A stretch of DNA of 64,000 nt from Botrytis cinerea B05.10. Its lineage: Eukaryota > Ascomycota > Leotiomycetes > Helotiales > Sclerotiniaceae. Shown here piece by piece: positions 39,080 through 50,600 of this stretch. The number at the start of each line of letters is the position of its first letter. Within the stretch, counting starts at the first letter, position 1. The stretch is from NCBI RefSeq assembly GCF_000143535.2, contig NC_037324.1:1240001-1304000 (forward strand), written 5' to 3'. A program made the translations under genes and the position numbers. The notes beneath the pieces were generated by a model. The model saw nothing but the letters and a program-made list of their open reading frames with translations. It did not search any database and was not told the origin of the DNA.

Positions 39080-40120
39080 ATGCCCGAACCCCAGATCCTC
39101 GGCACGCGCCTCCAAAATAAAGTCGCGATCGTCACGGGCGGCGGCTCGGGATTCGGTGCAGGCATCGCCCGTCGCTTCGCGGAAGAAGGCTGTAAAGTGG
39201 CGGTTGCGGATATCGATGCTGTGGGCGGCGAACGCGTGGCGAGTGCGTGGCCGCAGAGTATGGTGTTTGTGAAGATGGATGTTACGAGAGAGGGGGATTG
39301 GGAGGGCTTGTGTAGAGAGGTTGTGGGGAGGTGGGGGAGGGTGGATGTTTGTGTTAATAATGCGGGGGGGAGTTATAGGAATAAGGTATGTATGATGTGT
39401 GAGTGGGGGACGAGGGGTTTGTGTTGAAGGGGGCAAAGGGAGAAATGGAGGGCTGGAAGGATGAGTATGTGGAAATACAGAAACTGACTCGTTGTTCTGT
39501 GGAAATCTAGCCAACTTTGGATGTCGCCGAAGATGAATTCGATAAGGTTTTTAACTTGAATGTCAAATCCATATTCTATGCGACGAGACATTTCATTCCC
39601 AGTGTTATTAGTCAGGGGGACGGTGGATCGATGATTAATATCGCGTCGATTGGGGCTACCAGACCTCGTCCGGGTCTCGTTTGGTATAATGCTAGTAAAG
39701 GTGCTGTTGTTAATGCGAGTATTACTTTATTCTAGAATCATATATCTTCCTGCTAATATGGGGTTTGAAAATAGGCTACGAAAGGACTCGCGGCAGAATA
39801 TGGATCCAAAAATATTCGGATCAATTCCATTTGTCCTCTTCTTGCTGGTACAGGGCTGTATGTATCCCATCTTGTCTCATCTAATCTCAACTTGATCCTA
39901 GAACTTGCGAGCGAGAAGACTGATGTGAAGTAGCTTTTCGACATTTACGGGTTTAGAGGATACGGCCGAGAATCGCGACAAGTTTCTCTTCAATGTGCCC
40001 TTGGGACGTCTGTGTACGCCGGAGGATGTGGCGAATTATTGTTTGTTCCTGGCGAGTGATGAGGCGAAGTTTATTACGGGGACTTGTTTGGAGGTTGATG
40101 GGGGGAGGGGCATTTCTTGA
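39080..40120 (+). CDS. short-chain dehydrogenase/reductase (classical SDR)
   Basis: Four exons, 39080-39385, 39511-39714, 39775-39857 and 39934-40120, give 259 aa, the classical SDR length. Seen: cofactor motif TGGGSGFG (19-26), NNAG (93-96), catalytic Ser148, Tyr161 and Lys165 (YNASK), a CPLLAGTGL segment, and the C-terminal [11 protein letters not shown]. An acidic residue after beta-2 (VADIDA) suggests preference for NAD(H). Substrate unknown; the sequence resembles FabG-like and glucose-dehydrogenase-like SDRs. Intron 2 (39715-39774) begins GCGAGT instead of GT; only this cut restores the standard eight-residue spacing from the catalytic Lys to the next conserved Lys. Exon 1 appears more GC-rich than neighbouring genes. 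The FAD-oxidoreductase gene follows on the same strand. Confidence 0.88.
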
Positions 40121-41485
40121 GGGGGAAGATGGTGAGAAGGTAGGACGGAGAAAGAGGGTGTGTTTTAGAGATGGGAGAGTGGGATAATGGAATCGGGAAT
40201 GGAATCAGATATTGTTGCTATTATTGATATTTAGTTCCATGCTTTCGACAAAACTGCGAAGATATCAAGATTCTTCTCTATAGAACTGTCCTACCATTAC
40301 AATGTCTCATAACTGATTCGGATATCATATAATCAATCCCCTAGCCAATCTCCCATGACCACAAGAATATCACCTTGCTACTTCGAGATCTGAATACCTA
40401 CGTCCTCTCAGATTGTTCATCATATTTCACTTTTTTCTTTTTTTTCCCTTTTGTTCAGCTGAAAATACTGTGAGTACCTAGTGTTCTTGTTAAACCCCTC
40501 ATTTATGTACCGGGTATATGTGTATGTATGTATGCATGTATGTATGTGTAAATGTATGCGAGCAATATGTATGTAAAATGTACGTATGCATGTATGTAAA
40601 GAAAGTGTCACGCTGCCAACAAACGCCCGCAGCGCATATCATTTCCGGATTTGATAGGTGGTATGGTGGTATGGTGGTATGGTGGTGATGTTCATGTGTT
40701 GGGTTGGGTTGGGGGTTCAGCTGGTGGTGGTGGTGGTGGTGGTGGGTTGGTATGATGTGGAGGGTTTGATGTGGAGGGTTTGGTATGGATGGTGTGTGTG
40801 ATGGTCTGATATGAATGATGTATGTGATGATATCGGTTTGTCTGTTTGATAAAGAAGTATACTGATAGAGTGAGCATGGGGGGACGAGGGATGAGGGATG
40901 AGGGATGAGGGATGGTGGAAGAGAAGATGGAAGAGGTGAGGCGGGAGATAAGCGAGGAGGAGGGGTGTGGTGTGGTGTGGTGTGGTGTGGTGGGGGTGGA
41001 GTGGAGTGGCTTGGGCGGGCATGTAATGATTGAATGTGAATGAATGAACAAACGAAAGAACGACCGGATGGGGGAATAGACCCCGCATTTCTTTAGAAAG
41101 GGCTGAGAGAGGGGATGGGACGGGACGGGATGGGATGTGATTGACATGTGTGAGTGGGTATTTTTATTAATATTATTATTTAAGCTTATGTGTACTTACT
41201 TACTCTTCTTGTGTTTGTGTTTCCTCCCCTGGTTGTACAGTCGTACAATACAATACAATCGTGTACTCAATCATCTGCTATTTTTTTTGTATCGTGTGTG
41301 ACTCTGTTCTACTTCAACTTCTACTGCTACTTGCTTGTTGAAGAGGATAAGATAACATAACATAGGAGAAACATACATCATACTGGAGACCAGTATTTGA
41401 AGCGTTGGGGGATTATTTTACTTTTGAGTTCATAAGAGGGATTGTTCTTTATTTTTTTATTTTTTTTCTTTGAAATAAAGTCAAG
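40121..41485. other. intergenic SDR - FAD oxidoreductase, repeat-rich
   Basis: 1.4 kb with TATG/TACA tracts (40500-40600), GGTAT and GGT repeats (40660-40745), GGATGAG repeats (about 40880-40915) and GTGGT repeats (about 40965-40992). Minus-strand Pro/His/Thr-rich frames reflect these repeats and are not genes. Confidence 0.5.
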
Positions 41486-43413
41486 ATGAGATCACTAGGG
41501 CCGCTGGTGGAAAGTTTGAAGGGCCAGTTGAGTCCCGATGCCCAGATTCTGATGAAGGGGGATGCGGGGTATGTGGAGGGGATTAGTCGGTGGTCGAGGG
41601 CGGCGGAGAGGGACGCGGTGGGTTTATATGTTTTTTTTTTCTTCTTTTTTTTCTTCTAATTTCTGGTTTTGGAATGAACGGAGAGAAAAGGGGAGAGAAC
41701 GGGAGAGGGAATGGTTGTTGCTTCACTCAAGTAGGGGGCAGAGGGAGGGTAGGGTAGAAGGGGCGAAGTTTGTGTGAAGCTTCGGGGATTGGAGGATTGA
41801 GATTTATCATATATCTATCTGTCTATCTGCACAGTCAACATTCAGTACTGGCTATAATTCACTTGCTAATATTCTGTCTAGGCCTTAATTGTCTACCCTA
41901 CCTCCGCTGAGGATGTCTCCAAACTCGTTCTTTTTGTCAAGGAACAGAGGCTCGATTTCGCAGGTTCGTATTTTGACAATCAATGCATTGTTTAATCACA
42001 TTTCATGATCCCCTATCACTGACTCCCTATCACAGTCGCTGGTGGTGGACACGGCTCATCAGGCGCCTCATCAACCCAAAATGGTCTCTCTATTAACCTT
42101 GCTAAGATGCGCAACGTAACCGTCGACCCCGTCACCAAAACAGCCATCTGTCAAGGCGGTGCCCTCTGGTCCGACGTCGACACCGCGGCTTTCGCCCACG
42201 GCCTCGCTGGTGTCGGCGGCACCGTAAATCACACTGGAATCGGCGGGCTCACCCTCGGAGGTGGCTTTGGTCATCTCACCCCTAAACACGGGTTGGTGAT
42301 TGATAATCTCCTCGAAGCAGAGGTGGTTCTTGCCGATGGACGTATTGTGACGTGTTCTGCATATCAGGAACCCGATCTTTTCTGGGCGATTCGTGGTGCC
42401 GGTATTGGATTTGGTGTCACGACGAGTTTTACCTACCAATTGCATCCGCAACCCAACCGTGTCTGGGGCGGTATGCTCGTTTTCCCCCGCGAGAAATTAG
42501 AAGCGATCGTTTCATTCGCCAACACAATCGTCACACTCGACGAGGAAAATGCTCTCCTCCTCCTCGCTTTTGCCTCTCCTCCCCCAGCCTTCCAGCCCGC
42601 GGTTCTCGTCCCCGTCTTCTACAACGGCACAGAAGCCGAAGGCAGCACCTACTTCAAACCGCTACTCGATCTCGAGCCACTCGCCAACACCACCAAGGAA
42701 ATGGACTACGTTGAAATCAACAGCATGCTCAACGAAGCCATGGCTCACGGATTACGTCGCAACTTGAAAGGCGCCGCGGTTCTTTTCCCGTTAACCTATT
42801 CCTTTGCCGCCGAAATCTACACCGAGACGGAGAAATTCCTCCTCGAAACCCCGGATGCGAAACATACCATGGTGATTTTCGAATACATTCCCTTCGGCAA
42901 GATATTAAAGGTAGGACAGCAAGATACCGCGTATGCGAACAGAGGCGCGTATGGAAACCTAGTATTTGGAGCGAGCTGGGAAAGTCCCGAGACAGATACG
43001 AAGTGCAGAGACTGGTGTAGGATGATGGCTCAAAAAACGAAGGCCGAGTTGGAGAGCAGGCTCAAGGAGGGCACGGATGAGATTACCAAGGATGGAGTGG
43101 GTGCTTATGCAAATTATGATGGTGGTAAGTTTGATCTCTTTTGCTTTTGTGCCTTTGTGCCTTTGGTTCTCCCCTAAACGTCACTTGTGGGTTCTGCGCG
43201 AACCTTACTCTCATTTTTCGACATCGACTTAGCAATAGCCCCCCTTGCATCTTCGTCGCAGAAAAAAAGCGACGTCATTGGCTAATCAATTCGATAGCAA
43301 ATCATGAAGCAGGCAAATTGGTTTATGGCGTCAATTATCCTCGTCTTGCTGAGTTGAAGAAAAAGTACGACCCCGAGAATCTATTTTCCAAGGGTCCAAA
43401 TCTTGTTTCCTGA
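41486..43413 (+). CDS. FAD-linked oxidoreductase (BBE-like, FAD_binding_4)
   Basis: Four exons, 41486-41617, 41882-41963, 42036-43124 and 43298-43413, give 472 aa. The FAD-binding part has AGGGHGSSGAS, where His77 sits at the position that binds the flavin 8-alpha carbon covalently, and GIGGLTLGGGFGHLTPKHG. The second covalent site of berberine-bridge enzymes is Cys; here the region reads GGTVNHTG, so the flavin is probably attached once only. The C-terminal YGVNYPRLAELKKKYDPENL is the usual family end. There is no signal peptide, so the enzyme is probably intracellular, unlike the secreted sugar oxidases. Substrate unknown. Introns 1 (264 nt) and 3 (173 nt) are long for this window, and intron 2 uses a GTTCGT donor; exon 1 is the least certain part. 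Confidence 0.85.
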
Positions 43414-43798
43414 ATCACTGGATTATAATATGAGCAATGGTGTCAATGATTCGATTAATTATTGTCCTCCAGAATGAAATCCAAGAATTTTTTATACCAA
43501 ATGCTTTACAACAGATCACACAAGAGATCATACAAGAAAGGAAAGGTACGCGTGATGATGAAAATTTTTACTATATCAAATTCCGTCCTGTGCAAAGGTA
43601 GGTAGGTAGGTAGGTAGGTAGGTAATGCTAGAACATAATAACCCGCGCCAATCCCCATAAAATCTCAGAACCGAATCATTTTTCTGATGTTTCCCGCTTG
43701 CAAAAAAGAACAAAAAACAGATGCAATATGAATACAATACAATGCTTATTAATAAAACCCTCCCCTCCCAATAAAAACCAAAAGTGAACTATTCGTAC
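43414..43798. other. convergent intergenic region with (GGTA)7
   Basis: 385 bp between two converging genes; contains seven perfect GGTA units at 43597-43624. Probable 3' UTRs of both genes. Confidence 0.6.
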
Positions 43799-45340
43799 CT
43801 AAAAATCGAATCGATCTGGTAGCACTACAGGGGCAACCAATGTCCATGTATAAATACCATAGCATACCCACGAACTGATGATTTTGACCCATGATGCCCA
43901 GTATGTTCTTCCCACGGGTGCAAAGCTTGTATTTCCATCTGTGTACTCATCCATGTTCATGGTAAGAAGTGTAGCTACCCAAGTAGTCGCTAAGAAGAAA
44001 ATTACGTGGAATAATGCATAACTGTATTGTGTCGAGGTTCTCTCATCATCTTTGGCGGTGTTTCCACTGTCGCTTTCATCATCGTCGTCTAGAAGAGCGT
44101 CTGCAGGAAGACTTCCTTCTTCTACGGCCTGTCGAAGAGCCGCTGCACGCATTTCACGGCGACTATCTGGTTGTTGTGTGACTAAATCATGTTCATCATC
44201 TTCGGGCAATGCAATTCTCTTTCCCTTTCCTCCTAAAGCTACTCCTTGTGTTGCAGCTCTGGTTGTTGTATATGCAACTGTGAGCATGGTAACGATCGCA
44301 CCAATAATGATAGAGGTTGTTCGTGTTCCTTGAGCTCTAATAAGAGGGTTGCAATGCTTCGTATCAGGCTCCATAGAAACTGCAGACATGGTGAGGTATG
44401 TACAGTAGATAGCAACCATAGCTGATTGCGCCAAACCTGCTCTGGGATTGAATTCTTGGACCATAGGGTGAACAGAGACAACAGAGACGACAATTAGGAA
44501 GATTAAGTTGAGAGTGATAGCGGTCTGGTTCATTGAACATCCAGCACCAGCGAAGAAAATGTATTGCACGATGGTCATTGCCAAAGAACATGCATACATG
44601 CCCAATGTTGATCCGATCAGAATTCCTCTCCAAGCTCGAGAATCATATGCTTCGATCTGTTCAAGACAATATTCCGCCCAGGTATGTGCAAGATCAACCA
44701 GTAGAATAAGTCCGAGAAGAAGGAATAGTGTCGATCCGGTGAATGCAATGTAATTTCCCCATACCAAGAAGAACCCATCTGGTATCAAGAACGAAAGTAC
44801 GATCAAGCCCAACCAGGCGATGATTTTAGGACCCCAAAATCCATTTTGTATTGCTGCACGTGGGTTCTTCGAAGAGTTGACGCCTAATAGCATCGATGCC
44901 ATGATAAGATGGAAGATTCCCAACGCGAAATTGATCCGATGAACCGCAACCCAACCATAACATTCTCCTTCTGGACAACTGATCTTCATATAATCCAAAG
45001 TCAAGCCTTGTAGTTTGTTGATCGCCCATGGTGTTAGCATTATCCATGATAATATTGAATTAATTAAGAGGATAAGGGCGTATGCGATACGAGTGGCAAC
45101 ACTTTTTTATCAGTCAGTCTATGTTTAACAAACAAACGCCTCGAGTCTGAAGATATACCTGTTACCGCATTTACCACAGGCGCTGCATACAGCAGAGCAT
45201 GTTGCCGCTCCACAGCAACTTGCAGCAAAACCCATCACCTAAGAATATAAGTAATCTCTTCACATCAAAGGCCAATAAGTAGAACTCACAGTGCCCATGC
45301 TTGGCACAGCCAACAAAGGAATTGAAAGTAAAGCGCCCAT
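43799..45340 (-). CDS. tms1: TMS1/SERINC family membrane protein
   Basis: Three exons on the minus strand: 45340-45290, 45238-45159 and 45101-43799, giving 477 aa (yeast Tms1 is similar in size). The protein starts MGALLSIPLLAVPSMGT, then a Cys-rich segment ASCCGAATCSAVCSACGKCG and about ten hydrophobic membrane helices (for example YALILLINSILSWIM and IIAWLGLIVLSFLIPDGFFL). These features define the TMS1/SERINC family, whose animal members have been linked to serine incorporation into membrane lipids and to lipid scrambling; the fungal role is not settled. A soluble acidic loop at about residues 335-380 (DALLDDDDESDSG) precedes the last helices. The gene is divergent from mch1 and converges on the FAD-oxidoreductase gene. 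Confidence 0.93.
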
Positions 45341-45858
45341 ACTTGCGCTCTGCTCTGATGTGATGTCGCAGTATTAAGCTTGGCAATAAAATAATCCGAG
45401 ACTCTATGGAATGTGATTCATGAAAAGATCTGTATCGTTAATAGTTGAGCGTAAAAGTTGAAGGATAACGTTGGAAGTTGTTTGGAGATGGCTCCTTATG
45501 ATCTATGCGGCTGATGAAAACAGTCTAGGCGACTGACCTGCATTAGTGCGGTGATGGTTTGTAAGATCCACCGTAAATCGAGCTGATAAGGAGACATCAG
45601 CGGAGTTGAGTTATCTGATAACGGACTTACGTGTGTGCAGACGACAGCAAGAGGATACGTTAATTTCTTTCAGACAATCACTCGTATTTTGCCCAGAAAC
45701 ACTTGGGAGAACGCTTTTGTCTCTCATTACAAAACATATCATTTCCCATTTTCCGCCAGCGAAACCCCCTTCTTTTTGCCTTGAATTTTGCAATGGTTAA
45801 GACGTGAAACTATACAGACCCCCTTTGAGTACTAACGATAACGACACGGCCATCGAAT
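45341..45858. promoter_or_regulatory. shared divergent intergenic region tms1 / mch1
   Basis: 518 bp between two start codons pointing apart; carries both promoters and 5' UTRs. No named element recognised. Confidence 0.5.
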
Positions 45859-47626
45859 ATGTCGGAAAAGCCATTACAAGCAGCGAGGATAGTGTCGAGT
45901 GTTGCGGCAACCTGTATTGCATTGGCATGTGGTACGAACTATGCTTTCTCCAATTGGGGACCGCAGTTCGCTGATAGATTGAAGTTATCATCAACACAGA
46001 TTAACTTGATAGTAAGATCACTTTGCGCTAAATTGCCTGCTCTTGATATCATGCTAATTACTTCTGAACAGGGTCTATTTGGGAATCTGGGAATGTATGC
46101 ATGTGGTATACCTATTGGGTTATTGGTAGATGGAAAGGGGCCTCGACCTGCCGTTCTATTGGGAACAATTCTACTTGCCGCGGGATATTTCCCACTATAT
46201 CAAGCATATGATAGAGGGTCTGGATGGTTACCATTACTTTGTTTATATTCATTCTTTACCGGGCTTGGAGGGTGTGCTGCCAATGCAGCTGCCATCAAGA
46301 CTTCAGCTCTTAACTGGCCACACAACAGAGGTACAGCGACAGCTTTCCCACTGGCCACTTTCGGACTCAGTGCATTTTTCTTTTCTGCATTTACTGCATT
46401 TACATTTCCAGGGGATGCGGGACATTTCCTACTAGTTCTGGCTTGTGGAACCAGTGGAACAGTATTCTTAGGATTCTTTTTCCTACGAGTGATACCGCAT
46501 ACCCATTACTCGGCTCTTCCCGGCCATAATCGATCCGATTCAAATCGACTACATCGTACAAAATCAGAGGACAGCAGGCGAGCAGAGAGAGATGTCGTAG
46601 AGGGTGAACCTGGTATGTTATCTCCATCTGTTGCGTCTTCGGGCAAACATCATATCCTAAACCATCATGTGATAGAGGCAGAGGTACCCGAGAACGGCGT
46701 CACGTCCGATACCGACGAAACCTCCTCCTTGATGTCCAAATCCACCGATGAAGAATCTCGAAAAAATGTAGACGAAACTGACAAGAAGGATCACGCGCAT
46801 CGTGTAGATATTCGAGGGCTTCAACTATTCAAAACGGTCGAATTTTGGCAATTGTTTGCTTTGATGGGGATACTCACAGGCATTGGATTGATGACTATCA
46901 AGTAAGTTTCTCATTTTACTCGAACTCGAGCCTCAACTAATTTATCTTAGTAATATCGGAAACGATGCACAAGCGCTTTGGCGTCATTGGGATGATTCAA
47001 TCCCAGAAGAGTTCATCATGCATCGCCAAGCAATGCATGTATCCATCCTTTCTGTTTGTTCATTCACTGGACGTCTCCTTTCAGGTACGCAGCCCCCTCT
47101 ATTTCACAAATTCTCTTTTAGTAACGCTTCAGTAGGAGTTGGTTCAGACTTCCTCGTCAAAGTCCTACGCTGTAGTGGTTTGTGGTGTTTAACTCTCGCC
47201 TCTCTAATCTTCTTCGTCGCTCAAATTGCCGCTCTTAATACCGAAAACCCACACCTCCTCTTCCTTGTTTCCTCATTCACTGGTCTTGGTTACGGTTTTC
47301 TCTTTGGTTGTTTCCCGTCTCTCGTAGCCGAGGCTTTTGGTGTTCATGGCCTCTCCACAAACTGGGGTTTCATGACCCTCTCCCCAGTTCTCTCGGGATA
47401 CATCTTTAATCTTTTCTATGGCGTCGTTTATGATCAGCATAGTATTGTGAAAGATGGAGGTGTGAGGGAATGTACCGAGGGTTTACAATGTTATCGCAGC
47501 GCATATTTGGTTACAGTGGCGGCGTCGGTGCTGGGTTTGTTGGTTAGTTTGTGGTGTATAAGGTATACACATTTGGAGAGACTGGAGGAAGCGAGAAAAA
47601 TTGAAGCAGATGAGAGAGTGGAGTAA
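45859..47626 (+). CDS. mch1: MFS transporter, MCH1-like monocarboxylate permease homologue
   Basis: Four exons, 45859-46011, 46072-46901, 46951-47084 and 47136-47626, give 535 aa with about twelve membrane helices and a hydrophilic central loop (about 220-310, with HRTKSEDSRR and SDTDETSSLM). The first helix NYAFSNWGPQFADRL, GIPIGLLVDGKGPRPAVLLG and the late FTGLGYGFLFGCFPSLVAEAFGVHGLSTNWG match fungal Mch1-type permeases. Yeast Mch1 resembles mammalian monocarboxylate permeases but has no proven substrate. Introns 1 (46012-46071, 60 nt) and 3 (47085-47135, 51 nt) have lengths divisible by three and no in-frame stop, so unspliced RNA would still be translated; they are called introns because of good donors and because removal restores the family spacing. 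Confidence 0.88.
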
Positions 47627-50600
47627 AGATGCATGGTTGTGTATTCTGCAATTTTAACCATCAATCTGAAAATGATAGGATAACAGGAGATTCAATGATA
47701 GGCAAGGTTTATTACCTTGTCTGGTAGCTACAATGGAGGTACTGGTCGAGTTATGAAAGGGTATTCTTGGATAGAATGGTCTTGGGAGGAATGGGACAAA
47801 TAGACGGTGGGCCGGCGGCTATTATAGAAGGGGTTAGAGCTGGAAGGACGAGGGGTATTTTCCTTTCTTTCAAATCTCTTCGTTCTGGCGGCATCAAAGA
47901 TTGTGATTAGTGCGAAGATGGAACGAAGAGAGGGGGTTTAATGCACGGGTGCAACTCCAAGCCCACACATCACACTTTCCATCCACGAAATTGGAATCAA
48001 GGGGTACTCAACATCTCAGTCATTGAACAATCAAATTTTCTTCAAATATCACACAAAAAACTCCGAGACGAAATTAAGACGTGATGGACTTTGTGAGGCC
48101 TGGACCGTTCACTAGAATGCGGACTCTCGACGTCCACTTTGTCTCCGAGTTGTTCCTATTTGAATAAGTATTAATCTTGCAGGTAATGTGTGCAGAAGCC
48201 TGTGAATACCTAGTTTTAAGTAGAATATAATGAGGCTCTATGTAAACCTTACTGTGGTAGGGCGATCAAGGATGAGTAGCTAGGTATACTCGTTTTGCTT
48301 TCACTGTTAACAGTAATTGAATGATTTAAATTATATGTAATAGAATACCGTCATCATGTATTTTCATTAGTTCAAATCAACTCTTTTCTGCAACTACATT
48401 TTCAAGTCATATCAAGTGAAAGTAGTACAATGTACCAATTCCCATCTCTCTATCTACACATATTTGCTACATGTTTTAGACGAGTATAAAGTCTGTACTA
48501 TTTCTTCTCCCGCCCTCTGAACTTACAACGTATACCTACCTGCCTGCCGATTTCAGGGGCCCTAGAGACGCAATCGGTAGCTTTTTACAAGCTTGAAGCC
48601 CTGAAGCAGATGTGCAACAAAAATATCTGAAGGGATAACGTTAAGAAATGATTGGTGGTTGGTAATTTGTGGGCTGTGAAGTGAATTTTGAGAGTGAACA
48701 TACGGGAGAAATAAAAGTGAAGTATGAGAATAACGATAGCCGACTATAACATAAGCTTGGCATTTGATAATATGCAATATTAGGATACAAGACTTTTACA
48801 TCTCATGATCTTCGGCTATGCATATCTTGCCATCAGATTGAAATATAATTAGGATGAGTTGCGATATCGACGAGATTGCACTCCCGTCGGATCTATCTGA
48901 GAATTGCATATCCGTGACGCCTTTTTCTCGACGAGAACATGGTTAGAGAGTGGCAGGTGTGTGATTAAATGGGGATCTGGATGTGTGATCGTTAGGTCTA
49001 GGATCTGTCTCGCTCAAGTACAGGTTTCTCAGATCATCTGAAGGAGAGTGTGTATTCGGTCGATGAGGCAAGAGACTAGAATGTTCAGTATGGGATCCAT
49101 ATGTGCAAATTGACTACCTAGGTGCTTTACTGGATGGACATGGAAATGAGCAATGCGAGATCAAGATTTTGGGATGGAAAACGAAAAGGGAAATGTTTGG
49201 CTACATTCTTTGACAACTCTTTAAACTATTGCATATCATTGGAAGCTGCCTTTCTATCTTAACGCACGTGTATTCGGACCTTTGAACGCGCCTGCTCCTG
49301 CTCCGACTGCCTGTGTTGAAGACTTTGGAATCCTACTACGAATTCAAGAGGAGGAATTTAGGCGATGAAGCATAAGGCTTGAGGGTACCATCGAAATTTC
49401 TACAGTTTATTTTGAATGGCAGAAGGGGGATACGTTAATGAAAACTACAAGATGTGAATTATTATGAGGAACACAACTCCATTGCTGGAACCTTTCAACA
49501 CACGCAGATCGATGTTGTGATTGGTATATACTTGATACTCTGTCGATGTTATGACGTCGAGGTGGTGACACTACTCATATTCTAAGCACAATAACGATCT
49601 TGAAATTACCCGTGTACCTCGTACTCGAGTCGAAACATCCATGTTTTGGGATATCAAAGAGTTGTAAACAGTAGATCCAAAGCCTTCTTCGAGGAATACA
49701 GTCGTGCTCAAAATCGTAGTATAAACTTACTCGAACATTGAATTAGCATGACGCTATCTTATAAGCAAAGTACCACGACGACCAATGCACCTCCCGACAG
49801 ACTGCCAGATATGAAAAACCCAAAGTTACTTCCGGTGAACTTTATAAATAACTTTCTCAAGCGAAACACAAAATTCCAGTCATACGTTTGAATTTTCACA
49901 TGTTGCATACATACATCATCATCTATTTGATATCTAACAAGCCTGCTCGTTTACTAGAACAAACGCTCAACACTGCCAAGACGTTTAGGGTACTGCAAGG
50001 ACGCGAGTCTCCTACACCACAAGCTCACAAGATTTAAGGTTAAAGCTTTGTTCCGTATAGAAATCGCACAGCATCTTGCGCGGCTCTTACAGACCGGTAG
50101 TCAAAAGTAATAGGCAAATCTTTTCGTGTTGGCATGTTGATGCATATACGAATATCGTGGAAGTGTATGGTGGAAGTATTGCATGTTGTGCTTTTCGATG
50201 TGTAGGTGGGTATTATACTTCGTGCAATGCAGCGTGACAGTATGGCCAAATGTGTAGACGAACAGAAATTTGGCATCCAACGCTTGCACTTGATTTTGAG
50301 AAGAGATTTCCCCGTCGCTGTAGAGGTTATCGATATCTCTCTCCATATGATGCGATGGGCAATATGATGTGATGATTATGAAGCTAGCTGCAGCACGATA
50401 GATTCACAATGGCGCAAGAGCAGGTTTTGCGTACGTACTACGCATATATATATCTTGGCCTTGTGTTTTCGTCCAAGGCGTGCAAGCCATATTCAGAGCC
50501 AATCCCCGATCGAGCTCTCTATCTACTTGGCAACGTAGATAACGAACATTTTCTCGGTTTAACGGGATGTCAATGGTGCAGTAACGATATGTAGACTCCG

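Noticed and set aside
38990..39514. 174-codon minus-strand frame opposite the SDR gene
   Set aside because: Shadow of SDR exon 1, which has all family motifs on the plus strand.
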